DNA from: Oceanobacillus sp. FSL K6-2867
GTDB lineage: Bacteria > Bacillota > Bacilli > Bacillales > Amphibacillaceae
Direction: 5' to 3'
NCBI RefSeq assembly: GCF_037963145.1
Contig: NZ_CP150144.1
Span: 496,001-560,000 of the forward strand
DNA: 64,000 nt
The notes under the pieces are model-generated. The model did no database searches and was not told the DNA's origin. It saw only the letters and a list, made by a program, of their open reading frames with translations. Shown one piece after another: positions 18,602-27,057 of this stretch; positions within the stretch are counted from its first letter, which is position 1; the number at the start of each line of letters is the position of its first letter. The position numbers were made by a program, and so were the translations under genes.

Positions 18602-18959
18602 CCTTACTTCCTCCTCAGGCTATTCATCCAATTAATTTCCATGATAGCAAAATTTTAACTAAAGAGCACATTTGTTTACGTAACTCCATTTTAGCCTTAC
18701 AATTTAACTCAATACGTATTCGTTAAAAAAGTTTCAAGCGGTGGATAAAAAGTACTGAGGCCGGCTAATTGTGCAGAATCCCAGTATTGCAATAACTCGC
18801 CATTTGAAAGCCGACACAAACATGCCCTGTGGGTCGAAGGTAGTGTTGCTACCCTTATCAGAATAGCATTTGACATTTAGGTAGTCAGTCAGAGGTTCTG
18901 TAGTTTATGCGTCATTTTTATTTGACTTTTTGAACAACATTTATAAGGAGTGATTTCGA
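18602..18959. other. Intergenic region, no gene seen
   Basis: No supported reading frame. Divergent promoters for the M42 peptidase and the thioredoxin-like gene should lie here. A short hairpin GGTAG/CTACC is near 18839-18853. Confidence 0.4.
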
Positions 18960-19514
18960 ATGCATCTAAATCAATGGTTTGAAAAAGGTATGAATCCAGA
19001 CGCTTATATTGAATCAATGGAAAAAAACAAAGAAGATTTGCTGCATATTTATGACCATTTTTCCTTACCTGCTGATGACGCATTTTTTAATAAAATTCAT
19101 GAAAAAAACCTGCGCGTCATTGTTTTGACAGAGGATTGGTGTGGTGACGCCATGCTGAATATCCCGATTTTATTAAAGCTATCCGAAGCTGCAAACATGC
19201 AGGTTCAGATGCTCTTGCGTGATCAAAATTTAGAATTAATGGATCAATATTTAACAAACGGCAAAGCACGCTCTATTCCTATTTTTATATTTATGAATGA
19301 AAATGGAGAAGAAATCGCAAAATGGGGCCCGCGTGCCGAAGAGCTCCAACAATTTGTCGACCATTCTCGAGCTTCTCTGCCACCGCAGGATGCAGAAGAT
19401 TACGATGAAAAGGCTAAGGAAATGTATCTGTTTATATCAAAGTCATACCGTGATAATCATGACTTTTGGATTGCCGTGTATAACAGTTTAAAGAAAGCCT
19501 TAAAAAACACATAG
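18960..19514 (+). CDS. Thioredoxin-like protein with a single active-site cysteine
   Basis: 184 residues with AAGGAGTG upstream of the ATG. The segment RVIVLTEDWCGDAMLNIPILLKL near 52-74 matches the thioredoxin_9 group, in which the CxxC motif is reduced to one cysteine (Cys61, DWCGDA), followed by a thioredoxin-like SIPIFIFMNENGEEIAKWGPR. Absence of the second cysteine makes classical disulfide reduction unlikely; a monothiol or bacillithiol role is possible but is inference. Single gene ending in a strong terminator. Confidence 0.85.
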   Translation: MHLNQWFEKGMNPDAYIESMEKNKEDLLHIYDHFSLPADDAFFNKIHEKNLRVIVLTEDWCGDAMLNIPILLKLSEAANMQVQMLLRDQNLELMDQYLTNGKARSIPIFIFMNENGEEIAKWGPRAEELQQFVDHSRASLPPQDAEDYDEKAKEMYLFISKSYRDNHDFWIAVYNSLKKALKNT

Positions 19515-19528
19515 ACTCTAATGGGGCG

Positions 19529-19568
19529 AGTACAGACGAAGTATAAATATCGTCTGTACTTGTTTTTT
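19529..19568 (+). terminator. Terminator after the thioredoxin-like gene
   Basis: Perfect 11-bp stem AGTACAGACGA/TCGTCTGTACT followed by TGTTTTTT. Confidence 0.9.
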
Positions 19569-19639
19569 ACCTATGTTGAATAACACTACCCTCTTAGCTC
19601 ATACTAAACTGTAAATCCATTTCGCTTTTAGGTGATGCT

Positions 19640-20638
19640 ATGAGTATTCGCTTTATTAAATATATATATTTTCGTTTACCGACTGCTGTTAAGCTGCTGA
19701 TTACTGTTTTTTTACTAATGACTTTCTTCGGAACTGTGATTCATTTATTTGAACCATCACAATTCCCCACAATATTTGATGGCATTTGGTGGGCTTTTGT
19801 TACAGGCGCAACAGTCGGCTACGGTGATTATATCCCCCTAACCCCAGCCGGTAGAATCATTGCCATACTATTGATTCTGACTGGTGGCGGTTTGATCGCC
19901 TTTTATATTACTTCTTTATCTAGTGCAACGGTCAAACATGAGCAGGATCTTGAAAGTGGAAGACTTCCATTCAAAGGGAGCAATCACTTCATCTTTATCG
20001 GTTGGAATGAGCGCACCAAACAATTAATTCATATCGCCTCTAAAAACTACCCAGCAACACGAATCGTTCTCATTGACCGAACACTGCGCCAGCTAACCTT
20101 CCAGGAATATCCTGTCCATTTTATTCATGGAGATGCAAGCGAAGACGCAATATTAGAGAAGGCTAATATTAAATATGCTGCCTGCGTTCTAATTACTTCA
20201 GAATTAAATAAAAGCGAACGACAAGCAGACAATTATACGATCCTGTCAACAATTGCAATCCGTGGCAATAATAATCAGATACCAATCGTTGCCGAAATTT
20301 TGTCCAAGATACAAATTGAAAATGCTTTACGAGCTGGTGCAACAACTATTATCCGCTCAAATGAGTTTATGAGTGGTTTGTTTTTTCATGAGTTAAGCCA
20401 TGCAAAAACCGCTACTCCTTTTGAGGATATCATACAGCTGTTGACACAACAGCAATTTGCTCATTTACAGCTGCCTAGTGAATTGGATGGAAAATCTTTC
20501 TTGCATGTTTCCAATCAGCTATTACAGCAAGGTTATTTGACACTTGGATATATTCGAGATGAAAAATATTATATACATCCTAACGCAAACCACACTTTAC
20601 TGGGAAATGACATATTAATCTCTATCACATGCTGGTAA
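19640..20638 (+). CDS. yugO: Two-TM potassium channel with a regulatory TrkA-N domain (YugO type)
   Basis: 332 residues. The first transmembrane helix is about 17-37, the pore loop carries the K+ selectivity filter TVGYGD at 58-63, and the second helix is about 72-92. A cytoplasmic RCK/TrkA-N domain follows, with HFIFIGWNERTKQLI and VLIDRT (nucleotide-binding beta-alpha-beta) and HGDASEDAILEKA. The C-terminal part resembles a TrkA-C lobe. In B. subtilis, YugO is the biofilm signalling K+ channel; that role here is inferred from homology only. It precedes yugI and pgi, as in B. subtilis. Confidence 0.92.
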   Translation: MSIRFIKYIYFRLPTAVKLLITVFLLMTFFGTVIHLFEPSQFPTIFDGIWWAFVTGATVGYGDYIPLTPAGRIIAILLILTGGGLIAFYITSLSSATVKHEQDLESGRLPFKGSNHFIFIGWNERTKQLIHIASKNYPATRIVLIDRTLRQLTFQEYPVHFIHGDASEDAILEKANIKYAACVLITSELNKSERQADNYTILSTIAIRGNNNQIPIVAEILSKIQIENALRAGATTIIRSNEFMSGLFFHELSHAKTATPFEDIIQLLTQQQFAHLQLPSELDGKSFLHVSNQLLQQGYLTLGYIRDEKYYIHPNANHTLLGNDILISITCW

Positions 20639-20666
20639 CAGCTTCTATCATTTTTTAAGTATTTTT

Positions 20667-20695
20667 TTGCTAGAATTAATAATTTGTGCTATAAT
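20667..20695 (+). promoter_or_regulatory. Predicted sigma-A promoter of the S1-domain gene (yugI)
   Basis: TTGCTA (20667-20672), a 17-base spacer and a perfect TATAAT (20690-20695), 48 bases upstream of the ATG. Confidence 0.75.
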
Positions 20696-20743
20696 CGTAT
20701 ATTGTGTAAAAAGAAACGAATTTATATATAGGAGTTGTTCAGC

Positions 20744-21115
20744 ATGACAAGCAAATTTGAAGCTGGTCAAATTATAGACGGAAAAGTTACAGGTATACAG
20801 CCATATGGAGCATTTGTTGCTTTAGATGAAGAGAATCAAGGGTTAGTCCACATTTCAGAAATCACACATGGTTATGTAAAAGATATCAATGAGCATTTAA
20901 CTGTTGGTGATGATGTAAAAGTTAAAGTAATGAACGTGGACGAAGCGAATAACAAAGTATCCCTTTCTATCCGTGCTACAGAAGAAGCACCTAAAAAGCA
21001 GCCTGCGAAAGAGAAAAAAGCACAACCTACTTTCCAACAAGACAATGATTCAGCAGGATTCAACACACTTAAAGAAAAGCTTCAAGAGTGGATTGATCAA
21101 TCAGCAAAGAAATAA
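20744..21115 (+). CDS. yugI: S1 RNA-binding domain protein, general stress protein 13 (YugI)
   Basis: 123 residues. An S1 domain fills residues 4-74 (GQIIDGKVTGIQPYGAFVALDEENQGLVHISEI and VGDDVKVKVMNVDEANNKVSLSIRA). A lysine/glutamine-rich linker and a short helical tail (FNTLKEKLQEWIDQSAKK) follow, as in YugI/YabR proteins, which associate with ribosomes or RNA. The ATG at 20744 is preceded by GGAG at the right distance; a TTG at 20735 would abut the ribosome site. It has its own promoter and terminator. Confidence 0.92.
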   Translation: MTSKFEAGQIIDGKVTGIQPYGAFVALDEENQGLVHISEITHGYVKDINEHLTVGDDVKVKVMNVDEANNKVSLSIRATEEAPKKQPAKEKKAQPTFQQDNDSAGFNTLKEKLQEWIDQSAKK

Positions 21116-21125
21116 AAAACTTTTA

Positions 21126-21170
21126 GCATACACAGCAAAGTCCTATACTTTCGTTGTGTATGTTTTTTTA
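21126..21170 (+). terminator. Terminator after yugI
   Basis: GCATACACA arm near 21126 pairs with TGTGTATG near 21155-21162, followed by a run of T. Confidence 0.8.
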
Positions 21171-21262
21171 TAGTCATATTCAGGTTGCATCATTCTTGCT
21201 TTCACCATGCTAATCAATTAAAGTTAAGATATGCAGAAGATTGCAATTAAAGGAGGATGACG

Positions 21263-22609
21263 ATGTCACACGTTTCATTTACCTATGATAAAGCTCTTAA
21301 ATTTTTCGACCAACACGAAGTTGATTACTTAAGCCCATTTGTAGAATCAGCACATCATATGCTGCACGAAAAAACTGGCCCGGGTAACGATTTTCTTGGC
21401 TGGGTTGATTTACCGGAAAACTATGATAAGGAAGAATATGCGCGTATAAAGAAAAGCGCAGAAAAAATCAAAAATGATTCTGACGTATTACTTGTAATTG
21501 GTATTGGCGGGTCATACCTTGGTGCTCGCGCAGCATTAGAGATGCTCAACCATTCCTTTCAAAACCTGCTTACAAAAGAGGATCGTAAAGCACCGCAAAT
21601 TATCTTTGTTGGCCATCATTTAAGCTCCACTTATATGAGTGAGCTATTAGAGCTGCTAAAAGATAAAGATTTTTCGATTAACGTTATTTCTAAAAGTGGG
21701 ACAACAACAGAACCAGCTGTTGCCTTCCGTATTTTCAAAAAATACTTAGAAGAAAAATATGGTGCTGAAGAAGCAAAAGCACGTATTTATGCTACTACAG
21801 ATCGAGCAAAAGGTGCTTTAAAAACGTCTGCAGATCAAGCTGGTTATGAAACATTTGTAATTCCAGATGATGTCGGTGGCCGTTATTCAGTGCTTACAGC
21901 TGTAGGATTACTGCCAATTGCGGTAAGCGGCATTTCTATCGATGACATGATGCAAGGCGCGAAAGATGCAATGCACGACTTAGCTGAGCCAACACTAGCT
22001 AACAATCCTGCTTATCAATATGCAGCAGTTCGTAATGTTTTATATAACAAAGGCAAAGTTACTGAGCTTCTGATTAATTATGAGCCAAGCTTGCAATACT
22101 TTTCCGAATGGTGGAAGCAACTATTTGGTGAAAGTGAAGGAAAAGATCAAAAAGGGATTTACCCTTCATCTGCTAACTTCACAACGGACTTGCATTCACT
22201 TGGACAATACATCCAAGAAGGCCGTCGCAATATATTTGAAACCGTGCTTCACGTAAACGCTTCGAAAAAGGAATTAACATTGGAAGCTGAGGAAAATGAT
22301 TCAGATGGCTTAAATTACCTAGCTGGCAAAACAATTCATGAAATCAATGATAAAGCATTCCAAGGCACAATGCTTGCGCACACGGATGGGGATGTTCCGA
22401 ATCTCATCGTGGAATTACCTGCTCTTGATGCCTATACATTCGGCTACATGGTTTACTTCTTTGAAAAAGCATGTGCTATAAGCGGCTATCTCCTTGGCGT
22501 CAATCCATTTGACCAGCCTGGTGTAGAAGCATATAAGAAAAATATGTTTGCACTGCTTGGCAAACCTGGATTTGAAGAAGAAAAAGAAGCATTAGAAAAA
22601 CGTTTATAA
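21263..22609 (+). CDS. pgi: Glucose-6-phosphate isomerase
   Basis: 448 residues. Interconverts glucose 6-phosphate and fructose 6-phosphate. Family motifs: [18 protein letters not shown] near 76-93, [18 protein letters not shown] near 140-157 and [18 protein letters not shown] near 203-220; the C-terminal signature [23 protein letters not shown] is also present. I chose the ATG at 21263, six bases after AGGAGG; the ATG at 21257 directly abuts that site and is unlikely. Monocistronic, with a terminator right after the stop. Confidence 0.97.
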   Translation: MSHVSFTYDKALKFFDQHEVDYLSPFVESAHHMLHEKTGPGNDFLGWVDLPENYDKEEYARIKKSAEKIKNDSDVLLVIGIGGSYLGARAALEMLNHSFQNLLTKEDRKAPQIIFVGHHLSSTYMSELLELLKDKDFSINVISKSGTTTEPAVAFRIFKKYLEEKYGAEEAKARIYATTDRAKGALKTSADQAGYETFVIPDDVGGRYSVLTAVGLLPIAVSGISIDDMMQGAKDAMHDLAEPTLANNPAYQYAAVRNVLYNKGKVTELLINYEPSLQYFSEWWKQLFGESEGKDQKGIYPSSANFTTDLHSLGQYIQEGRRNIFETVLHVNASKKELTLEAEENDSDGLNYLAGKTIHEINDKAFQGTMLAHTDGDVPNLIVELPALDAYTFGYMVYFFEKACAISGYLLGVNPFDQPGVEAYKKNMFALLGKPGFEEEKEALEKRL

Positions 22610-22620
22610 TCAATAGTTGA

Positions 22621-22661
22621 AAAGCACCGTTGCCTTCAGTGGAGTTTAACGGTGCTTTTTA
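22621..22661 (+). terminator. Terminator after pgi
   Basis: Perfect 8-bp stem GCACCGTT/AACGGTGC followed by five or more T. Confidence 0.88.
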
Positions 22662-22993
22662 ATTTTGATTTCACTAAGCATAGTTTCGTTGATTAGTACT
22701 TTTTCTGCTAGGGTGTTGTGATTTTCCTGCACTACAGTAATAGCTTCTCTATGCCGATTTCCTCTGTTTTTACATTCAGTTCGTCCGTGAGTGTCTTTCT
22801 CTCGCCCTGTTTTCGTTCTGTTTAGGTATAAGTTTCCGAACGAGAACAGTTTTGATTCACTCAGGCTTTCTCTATCACTATATGATTTAACGTGCTTCAT
22901 TTTAGATTCTTTCATTTTTATAAGCTACCAGTACTTACATCTCGCGGATAAAGTTTGTACTGAAACCAAAGCAATTCTGAACAGTAATAACTA
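22662..22993. other. Intergenic stretch after pgi, no supported gene
   Basis: An 89-codon minus-strand frame (22646-22915) and a 67-codon plus-strand frame are present, but neither has a convincing ribosome site or family resemblance. The next stretch (22994-23143) is structured and is listed separately. Confidence 0.35.
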
Positions 22994-23143
22994 GTCTTAC
23001 ACAATAGTTTGCACTTAATTTATTTCTTACAAAATAATTTAAAAATCCCTGTTTATATTTTTTATTTCAGGGTAATACTATAACTGTAAGACTTTCTCGT
23101 ATTCCCCCTGTAGGCAAGGCGTTTAACGCTTTGCTTTTTTTTT
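22994..23143 (+). ncRNA. Candidate structured RNA ending in a strong terminator
   Basis: No gene is seen, yet the stretch has nested pairings. GTCTTACA (22994-23001) pairs perfectly with TGTAAGAC (23085-23092), enclosing CCCTG/CAGGG (23047-23051 with 23068-23072). A G-C-rich hairpin GCAAGGCG/CGCTTTGC (23114-23134, one G-U pair) and nine T then follow. The terminator is well separated from the pgi terminator (about 450 bases earlier) and so must serve another transcript. No good promoter was found by eye. Existence of the RNA is inference. Confidence 0.3.
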
Positions 23144-23150
23144 CGTTTTC

Positions 23151-23240
23151 ATATAAGCTTTCTTTGCAAGGTGAATAGCAATCCTTTGCTATTTGCATAA
23201 GTGAGCTATGATATTCGTCTAAAAGCTTTGCGAATACCTA
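23151..23240 (-). repeat. Dispersed element, copy C (upstream of patB)
   Basis: Shares the 13-mer CTTTTAGACGAAT (23225-23213, minus) with copy B, then a CTTATGCA-like segment and AAGAAAGCTTATAT at its far end. Relative to B it carries an extra stretch including the perfect hairpin AATAGCAA-TCCT-TTGCTATT at 23174-23193 (plus-strand reading). Its edge abuts the -35 box of the patB promoter. Confidence 0.5.
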
Positions 23241-23256
23241 GTTTTCTAATTATAAT
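23228..23256 (+). promoter_or_regulatory. Predicted sigma-A promoter of patB
   Basis: TTGCGA (23228-23233), a 17-base spacer and a perfect TATAAT (23251-23256), 29 bases upstream of the ATG. Confidence 0.7.
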
Positions 23257-23285
23257 AGCATTAATGAATTAATAGGAGGCATTTT

Positions 23286-24464
23286 ATGAGTATATTTGAT
23301 GAATTATATGACCGTAAAAATACAAGGTCTGTTAAATGGGATATGCTGCAAGCAATGTTCCAATCGGAGGACGTACTGCCAATGTGGGTTGCTGATATGG
23401 ATTTCAAAGCCCCTGCCGCTGTTAATGAAGCATTAATAAAACGGGCACAGCATGGCATTTACGGATATACGATTATTGATGAGGCAGTTTCTGGCTCTAT
23501 CGTTAACTGGTTAGAAAAAAGACATAACTGGACAATTGATCCTGCTTGGTTATCCTATAGTAATGGTGTCGTCACCAGCTTACATATTGCCGTACAAGCT
23601 TTCACAGATCCACAGGATAAAATTCTCATCCAAACACCAGTCTATCCACCATTTTATAATGTAATCGAAGCACATGATCGCAAAGTAATTGAGAACCCGC
23701 TCGTAAATAAGGACAATTACTATACGATAGATTTTGCAGACTTTGAAAATAAATTAAAGCTTGGTGTGAAAGCTTTTATCTTATGTTCCCCACATAATCC
23801 TGTTGGACGTGTTTGGAAAAAAGAAGAGCTGGAGGAAATGGCAAAACTGTGTTTGAAATATGATGTCATCATTATTTCAGATGAAATTCATGCTGACCTT
23901 GTGTTCCCAAATCAAATGCATATTCCAATCGCATCGCTTTCTCAAGAAGTTGCTGATCACACTATTACATGTATGGCTCCATCAAAAACATTTAATCTTG
24001 CAGGACTTGATGCATCCTATGTGATTACAAGCAATGAAGAAAATCGTAAAAAGCTTGATGCTTCCTTTAATAAGCAAGGCTTCCATAACCAGTTAAACAC
24101 AATGGGAAATACCGCAATGGAAGCTGCATATACACTTGGTGAGCCATGGCTTGAGGAATTAAATCGCTTGATTGAAAATCATACCAATTATGTAACACAG
24201 ATGTTTGATCAGCACATACCTGAATTAAAAGTTGTGAAAACAGAAGGTACTTACCTCCTTTGGATTAATTGCAGTGCACTTAATATGGATAGTAAGTCTT
24301 TGAATAAATTTATGATTGAAAAAGCAAAAGTTGGCTTAAACTCTGGGGCATCTTACGGAAAAGAAGGCGAACATTATATGCGCATGAATATCGCCTGTCC
24401 ACGTGCGACTTTAGAAGAAGGGGTCAAACGAATTATTGATGCCGTACAGTCTCTAAATAAATAA
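23286..24464 (+). CDS. patB: PatB/MalY-type PLP C-S lyase (cystathionine beta-lyase-like aminotransferase)
   Basis: 392 residues, with AGGAGG upstream of the ATG. A fold-type I PLP enzyme of the MalY/PatB group: N-terminal NTRSVKWDM and DVLPMWVADMDFKAP, the substrate loop HGIYGYT, LCSPHNPVGRVW (about 162-173), ISDEIHADLVF with the PLP aspartate, and the PLP-lysine motif APSKTFNLAGL near 232-242. PatB of B. subtilis cleaves cystathionine and other cysteine S-conjugates, so a role in sulfur amino acid metabolism is likely. It is near kapB and yugI, as in B. subtilis. Confidence 0.92.
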   Translation: MSIFDELYDRKNTRSVKWDMLQAMFQSEDVLPMWVADMDFKAPAAVNEALIKRAQHGIYGYTIIDEAVSGSIVNWLEKRHNWTIDPAWLSYSNGVVTSLHIAVQAFTDPQDKILIQTPVYPPFYNVIEAHDRKVIENPLVNKDNYYTIDFADFENKLKLGVKAFILCSPHNPVGRVWKKEELEEMAKLCLKYDVIIISDEIHADLVFPNQMHIPIASLSQEVADHTITCMAPSKTFNLAGLDASYVITSNEENRKKLDASFNKQGFHNQLNTMGNTAMEAAYTLGEPWLEELNRLIENHTNYVTQMFDQHIPELKVVKTEGTYLLWINCSALNMDSKSLNKFMIEKAKVGLNSGASYGKEGEHYMRMNIACPRATLEEGVKRIIDAVQSLNK

Positions 24465-24470
24465 CACTAT

Positions 24471-24510
24471 AAAAACACATGGTCACATAATGTTGATCAT
24501 GTGTTTTTTG
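24471..24510. terminator. Bidirectional terminator between patB and the germination operon
   Basis: ACACATGGTCA pairs with TGATCATGTGT (one mismatch or wobble), flanked by A and T runs. It overlaps the stop codon of the last minus-strand gene. Confidence 0.8.
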
Positions 24511-24646
24511 TCTTTGCCGAACTTTTTTTCCAGCGTACCCAGGAAACAATCGATAATGGAAGCGAAAGAATTAAAAAAAATACTAATAAAATCCACGGAT
24601 ACTCAATCACTACTTCAGACTGCCAGGGCCAGATAAACCTGCTCAT
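24497..24646 (-). CDS. 49-residue single-TM protein in the germinant receptor operon (D-subunit candidate)
   Basis: The ATG at 24646 has AAGGAGTG 8 bases upstream; an upstream start at 24688 lies inside the B gene and would bury this site. The product begins MSRFIWPWQSEVVIEYPW, has one strong membrane helix (about residues 17-38) and a basic tail WVRWKKSSAKTK. Some ger operons carry a small membrane D subunit (such as GerKD) at this position, normally with two helices; this one appears to have one. The function as a receptor modulator is inference from position. Confidence 0.7.
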   Translation of the reverse strand: MSRFIWPWQSEVVIEYPWILLVFFLILSLPLSIVSWVRWKKSSAKTKNT

Positions 24647-24665
24647 TCTGTAATCACTCCTTGAT

Positions 24666-25766
24666 TTATTTTGAAGAGACTTTACCAAATTTTCTTCGTA
24701 TGACAGTCACAATCAGCAACAGAAACGGCAAAACAATTAACAATGGGACCCATAAATGCAGAGGAAAAATATGAATACCGACATAAATATGTTTGTTTAG
24801 ATTTTCAGACATTGTCATCCCCATTGTGTAGATAATAATAGCTACTAGTAAAATAAGTAAGCGGGTCGAATTTAATTTCAACAACAATTGCATCGAGCGG
24901 ACCGCTGCATAAAAATAAAGCGTTAATTTAGCAAAAGCTGTGAGAATCATAATTAAACTTACAATCGCATCCAAATTGTATAGAAAATCAGCGATCTCTA
25001 TTTGTTGCATTAAAATATATACAGGATACATGGAGCGCTCTAGAGTATCTTCCCCAAAAACAAGTACCTGCATCAAACTAAATAGAGCAATCGTTATTCC
25101 AGTTACAATCGTAGCTATAATCGTTACCTTCATTACCTTTTCAGTTTCTTTTACCAAGGGCCATATCATCGCTAATGTTAATGTCTCCGCAAATGTTTGC
25201 GTAATACCTGTCGGCCATACAGCTGTCCAAATCTTCCCCCACCCCTGCCCAATAACAGGAAAGATATAGTCTATATTTAAAACATCGGAAAAAAAGAGCA
25301 GGATTACCTCAACAATAATAATCATTAATATCATCGGTAATAAATATTCGGTTAGTCGAGCAATAACTTCAATCCCTGATGCCACTCCGTACACAACTAC
25401 GAATAAAAACGGGGGAATTACGAGCCAGGATATACTATTAGGAAGGAGCGTATCCGGGATAATGAACTTGACATCGGATAAAATACGCCCTGCTGTATAG
25501 ATAAATAACAGCGGATACAGCCAAGCAATCGGCATACCAATCCATTTTCCAAGCTGTTCCGGAAACCATTCCACAACCGTTAACCCCGGGTTCATTTTCA
25601 TTAGAACAATATATATTAAAATCAGCAGGATTCCCAATGCACAAGAGAATAGGTTTGCCAGCCATGCATCTCTGCCAGCAGAAGTAGCAAACCCAAATAT
25701 TACAGATGTACCAAGCTGGAAAAATACCGTAATTGTAAAAAGCTGATAGATCGATATACGTTCCAT
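24666..25766 (-). CDS. Spore germination receptor B subunit (GerAB/GerKB family permease)
   Basis: 366 residues with about ten membrane helices, an endospore-germination permease of the amino acid-polyamine transporter fold. It begins MERISIYQLFTITVFFQLGTSVIFG, which is the typical first helix of GerB proteins. The B subunit contributes to germinant recognition in the inner spore membrane. It follows the C gene by 45 bases and overlaps none. The germinant specificity cannot be told from sequence. Confidence 0.93.
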   Translation of the reverse strand: MERISIYQLFTITVFFQLGTSVIFGFATSAGRDAWLANLFSCALGILLILIYIVLMKMNPGLTVVEWFPEQLGKWIGMPIAWLYPLLFIYTAGRILSDVKFIIPDTLLPNSISWLVIPPFLFVVVYGVASGIEVIARLTEYLLPMILMIIIVEVILLFFSDVLNIDYIFPVIGQGWGKIWTAVWPTGITQTFAETLTLAMIWPLVKETEKVMKVTIIATIVTGITIALFSLMQVLVFGEDTLERSMYPVYILMQQIEIADFLYNLDAIVSLIMILTAFAKLTLYFYAAVRSMQLLLKLNSTRLLILLVAIIIYTMGMTMSENLNKHIYVGIHIFPLHLWVPLLIVLPFLLLIVTVIRRKFGKVSSK

Positions 25767-25811
25767 ACAAACCCCCTAAAAACAGTTAGTAAAAGGATTT
25801 CCTTCATTTTT

Positions 25812-26987
25812 CTAATTGAACAATGTTATTGATTGGTTACTGAACCCACTACCACTTATCTTGATTTCAGCATTTATCTCGATTTCGATATCAGGATAAA
25901 CCTCTGCCCATTTACTTTTATATATTTCATTCCACAGTTTAGGATGTGTGCGATAAACCGCCTGCCCAAAACCAAACACATCTGAATTTAGTTCTTTTTG
26001 GGCTTTATTCACCGTTAATTTAAGCCTTTCTTTAACATCATCTTCAAACAATTTTTTCACCTTTTCAATCGCCTTTGGATCATTTAAATTGAATGCAGAG
26101 GAATTATCAAAAATTTCAATTTCCCCGTAAGTATCGACTTTTATTTTCACTCTCTCTTTCGATACAGTTGGCTTAATCTTGGAGGTTATTTCCCGTATTT
26201 CTGCTCCAATATTTCCCCCGCCCTCATCATCTGGTACCTTTAGAGAAATCACCCCAGCTATAAATTCATTGCGCATCCATAACAGACCTCGAGATTCTTT
26301 CGCATCCATCCAGCCTACTAATTTATCTCCCCGAAAGATTGCTGCACCATTAAGCGACGGAACCATTTTTGAAGCGTCACCCTCTTTTTCCAATGTTTCA
26401 CTTGAAATATGGGAAGCAAACGGTTCTTCGCCAACTGCTAACATACGTGTCAAAAAATCTCTTAGTTTTACTTCTAACCCAGCCCCTCTCCTTTCTTGTT
26501 TTCTGACTTCTTCTGATGTGAGCGTTTCTAATTGCGGGGTTATATTTAATATTTCACTTGCTTTTCCTTTTGCAAATAAAATTGGGATATTTAATTGCGG
26601 TTCTCGATACCTGGAGAAGAAATCGAATATAGAAGAAACACCCTCCATTGCCAGCTCTTCTCCAACTATAATAACGCCAATATGGGCAAAAAAGATCTCC
26701 CGAGACAACTTCATCTGAATTTGCCGGTATAATTGCATAATGTCTCTTCCCTCTTCTGAAACCACTATCGTTGCTTCAGATCCTCCAGAACTTAAACCTG
26801 AAGATCCTTGCGAGCCGAGGTTTTTTGGAACTGCGATTTGTAAGCTAAGCAAAATATTTTCATTTTCTCCTTTATCGACTGCAATAGCAGTTACGATGGC
26901 AATATCACTTACCTCAGTTCTGCCCCAGCAACTCGTAAGAAGAGGTAACATCACAATAATCAGAATCAACATACGTACGCTTTTCAT
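25812..26987 (-). CDS. Spore germination receptor C subunit, lipoprotein (GerAC/GerKC family)
   Basis: 391 residues. The signal peptide ends in the lipobox LLTSC with lipidated Cys20, followed by CWGRTEVSDIAIVTAIAVD, the typical Ger(x)C beginning. The C-terminal Ger_C domain includes the region EIREITSKIKPTVSKERVKI onward and ends near DIEIEINAEIKISGSG. It should be anchored to the outer face of the inner spore membrane with the A and B subunits. Second gene of the A-C-B-small operon. Confidence 0.94.
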   Translation of the reverse strand: MKSVRMLILIIVMLPLLTSCWGRTEVSDIAIVTAIAVDKGENENILLSLQIAVPKNLGSQGSSGLSSGGSEATIVVSEEGRDIMQLYRQIQMKLSREIFFAHIGVIIVGEELAMEGVSSIFDFFSRYREPQLNIPILFAKGKASEILNITPQLETLTSEEVRKQERRGAGLEVKLRDFLTRMLAVGEEPFASHISSETLEKEGDASKMVPSLNGAAIFRGDKLVGWMDAKESRGLLWMRNEFIAGVISLKVPDDEGGGNIGAEIREITSKIKPTVSKERVKIKVDTYGEIEIFDNSSAFNLNDPKAIEKVKKLFEDDVKERLKLTVNKAQKELNSDVFGFGQAVYRTHPKLWNEIYKSKWAEVYPDIEIEINAEIKISGSGFSNQSITLFN

Positions 26988-27057
26988 ACATGTACCCTTT
27001 CTACTCTGACATGCTTTTTATTTTTGTATTGAACAGTCGCATCCATGAAACTCGACG

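Noticed and set aside
18839..18853. GGTAG/CTACC hairpin in the gap before the thioredoxin-like gene
   Set aside because: Only five base pairs, no T run and no sign of a conserved leader.
22646..22915. 89-codon minus-strand reading frame in the pgi-patB gap
   Set aside because: No ribosome site, no recognisable family and overlap with the pgi terminator; composition is random-looking.
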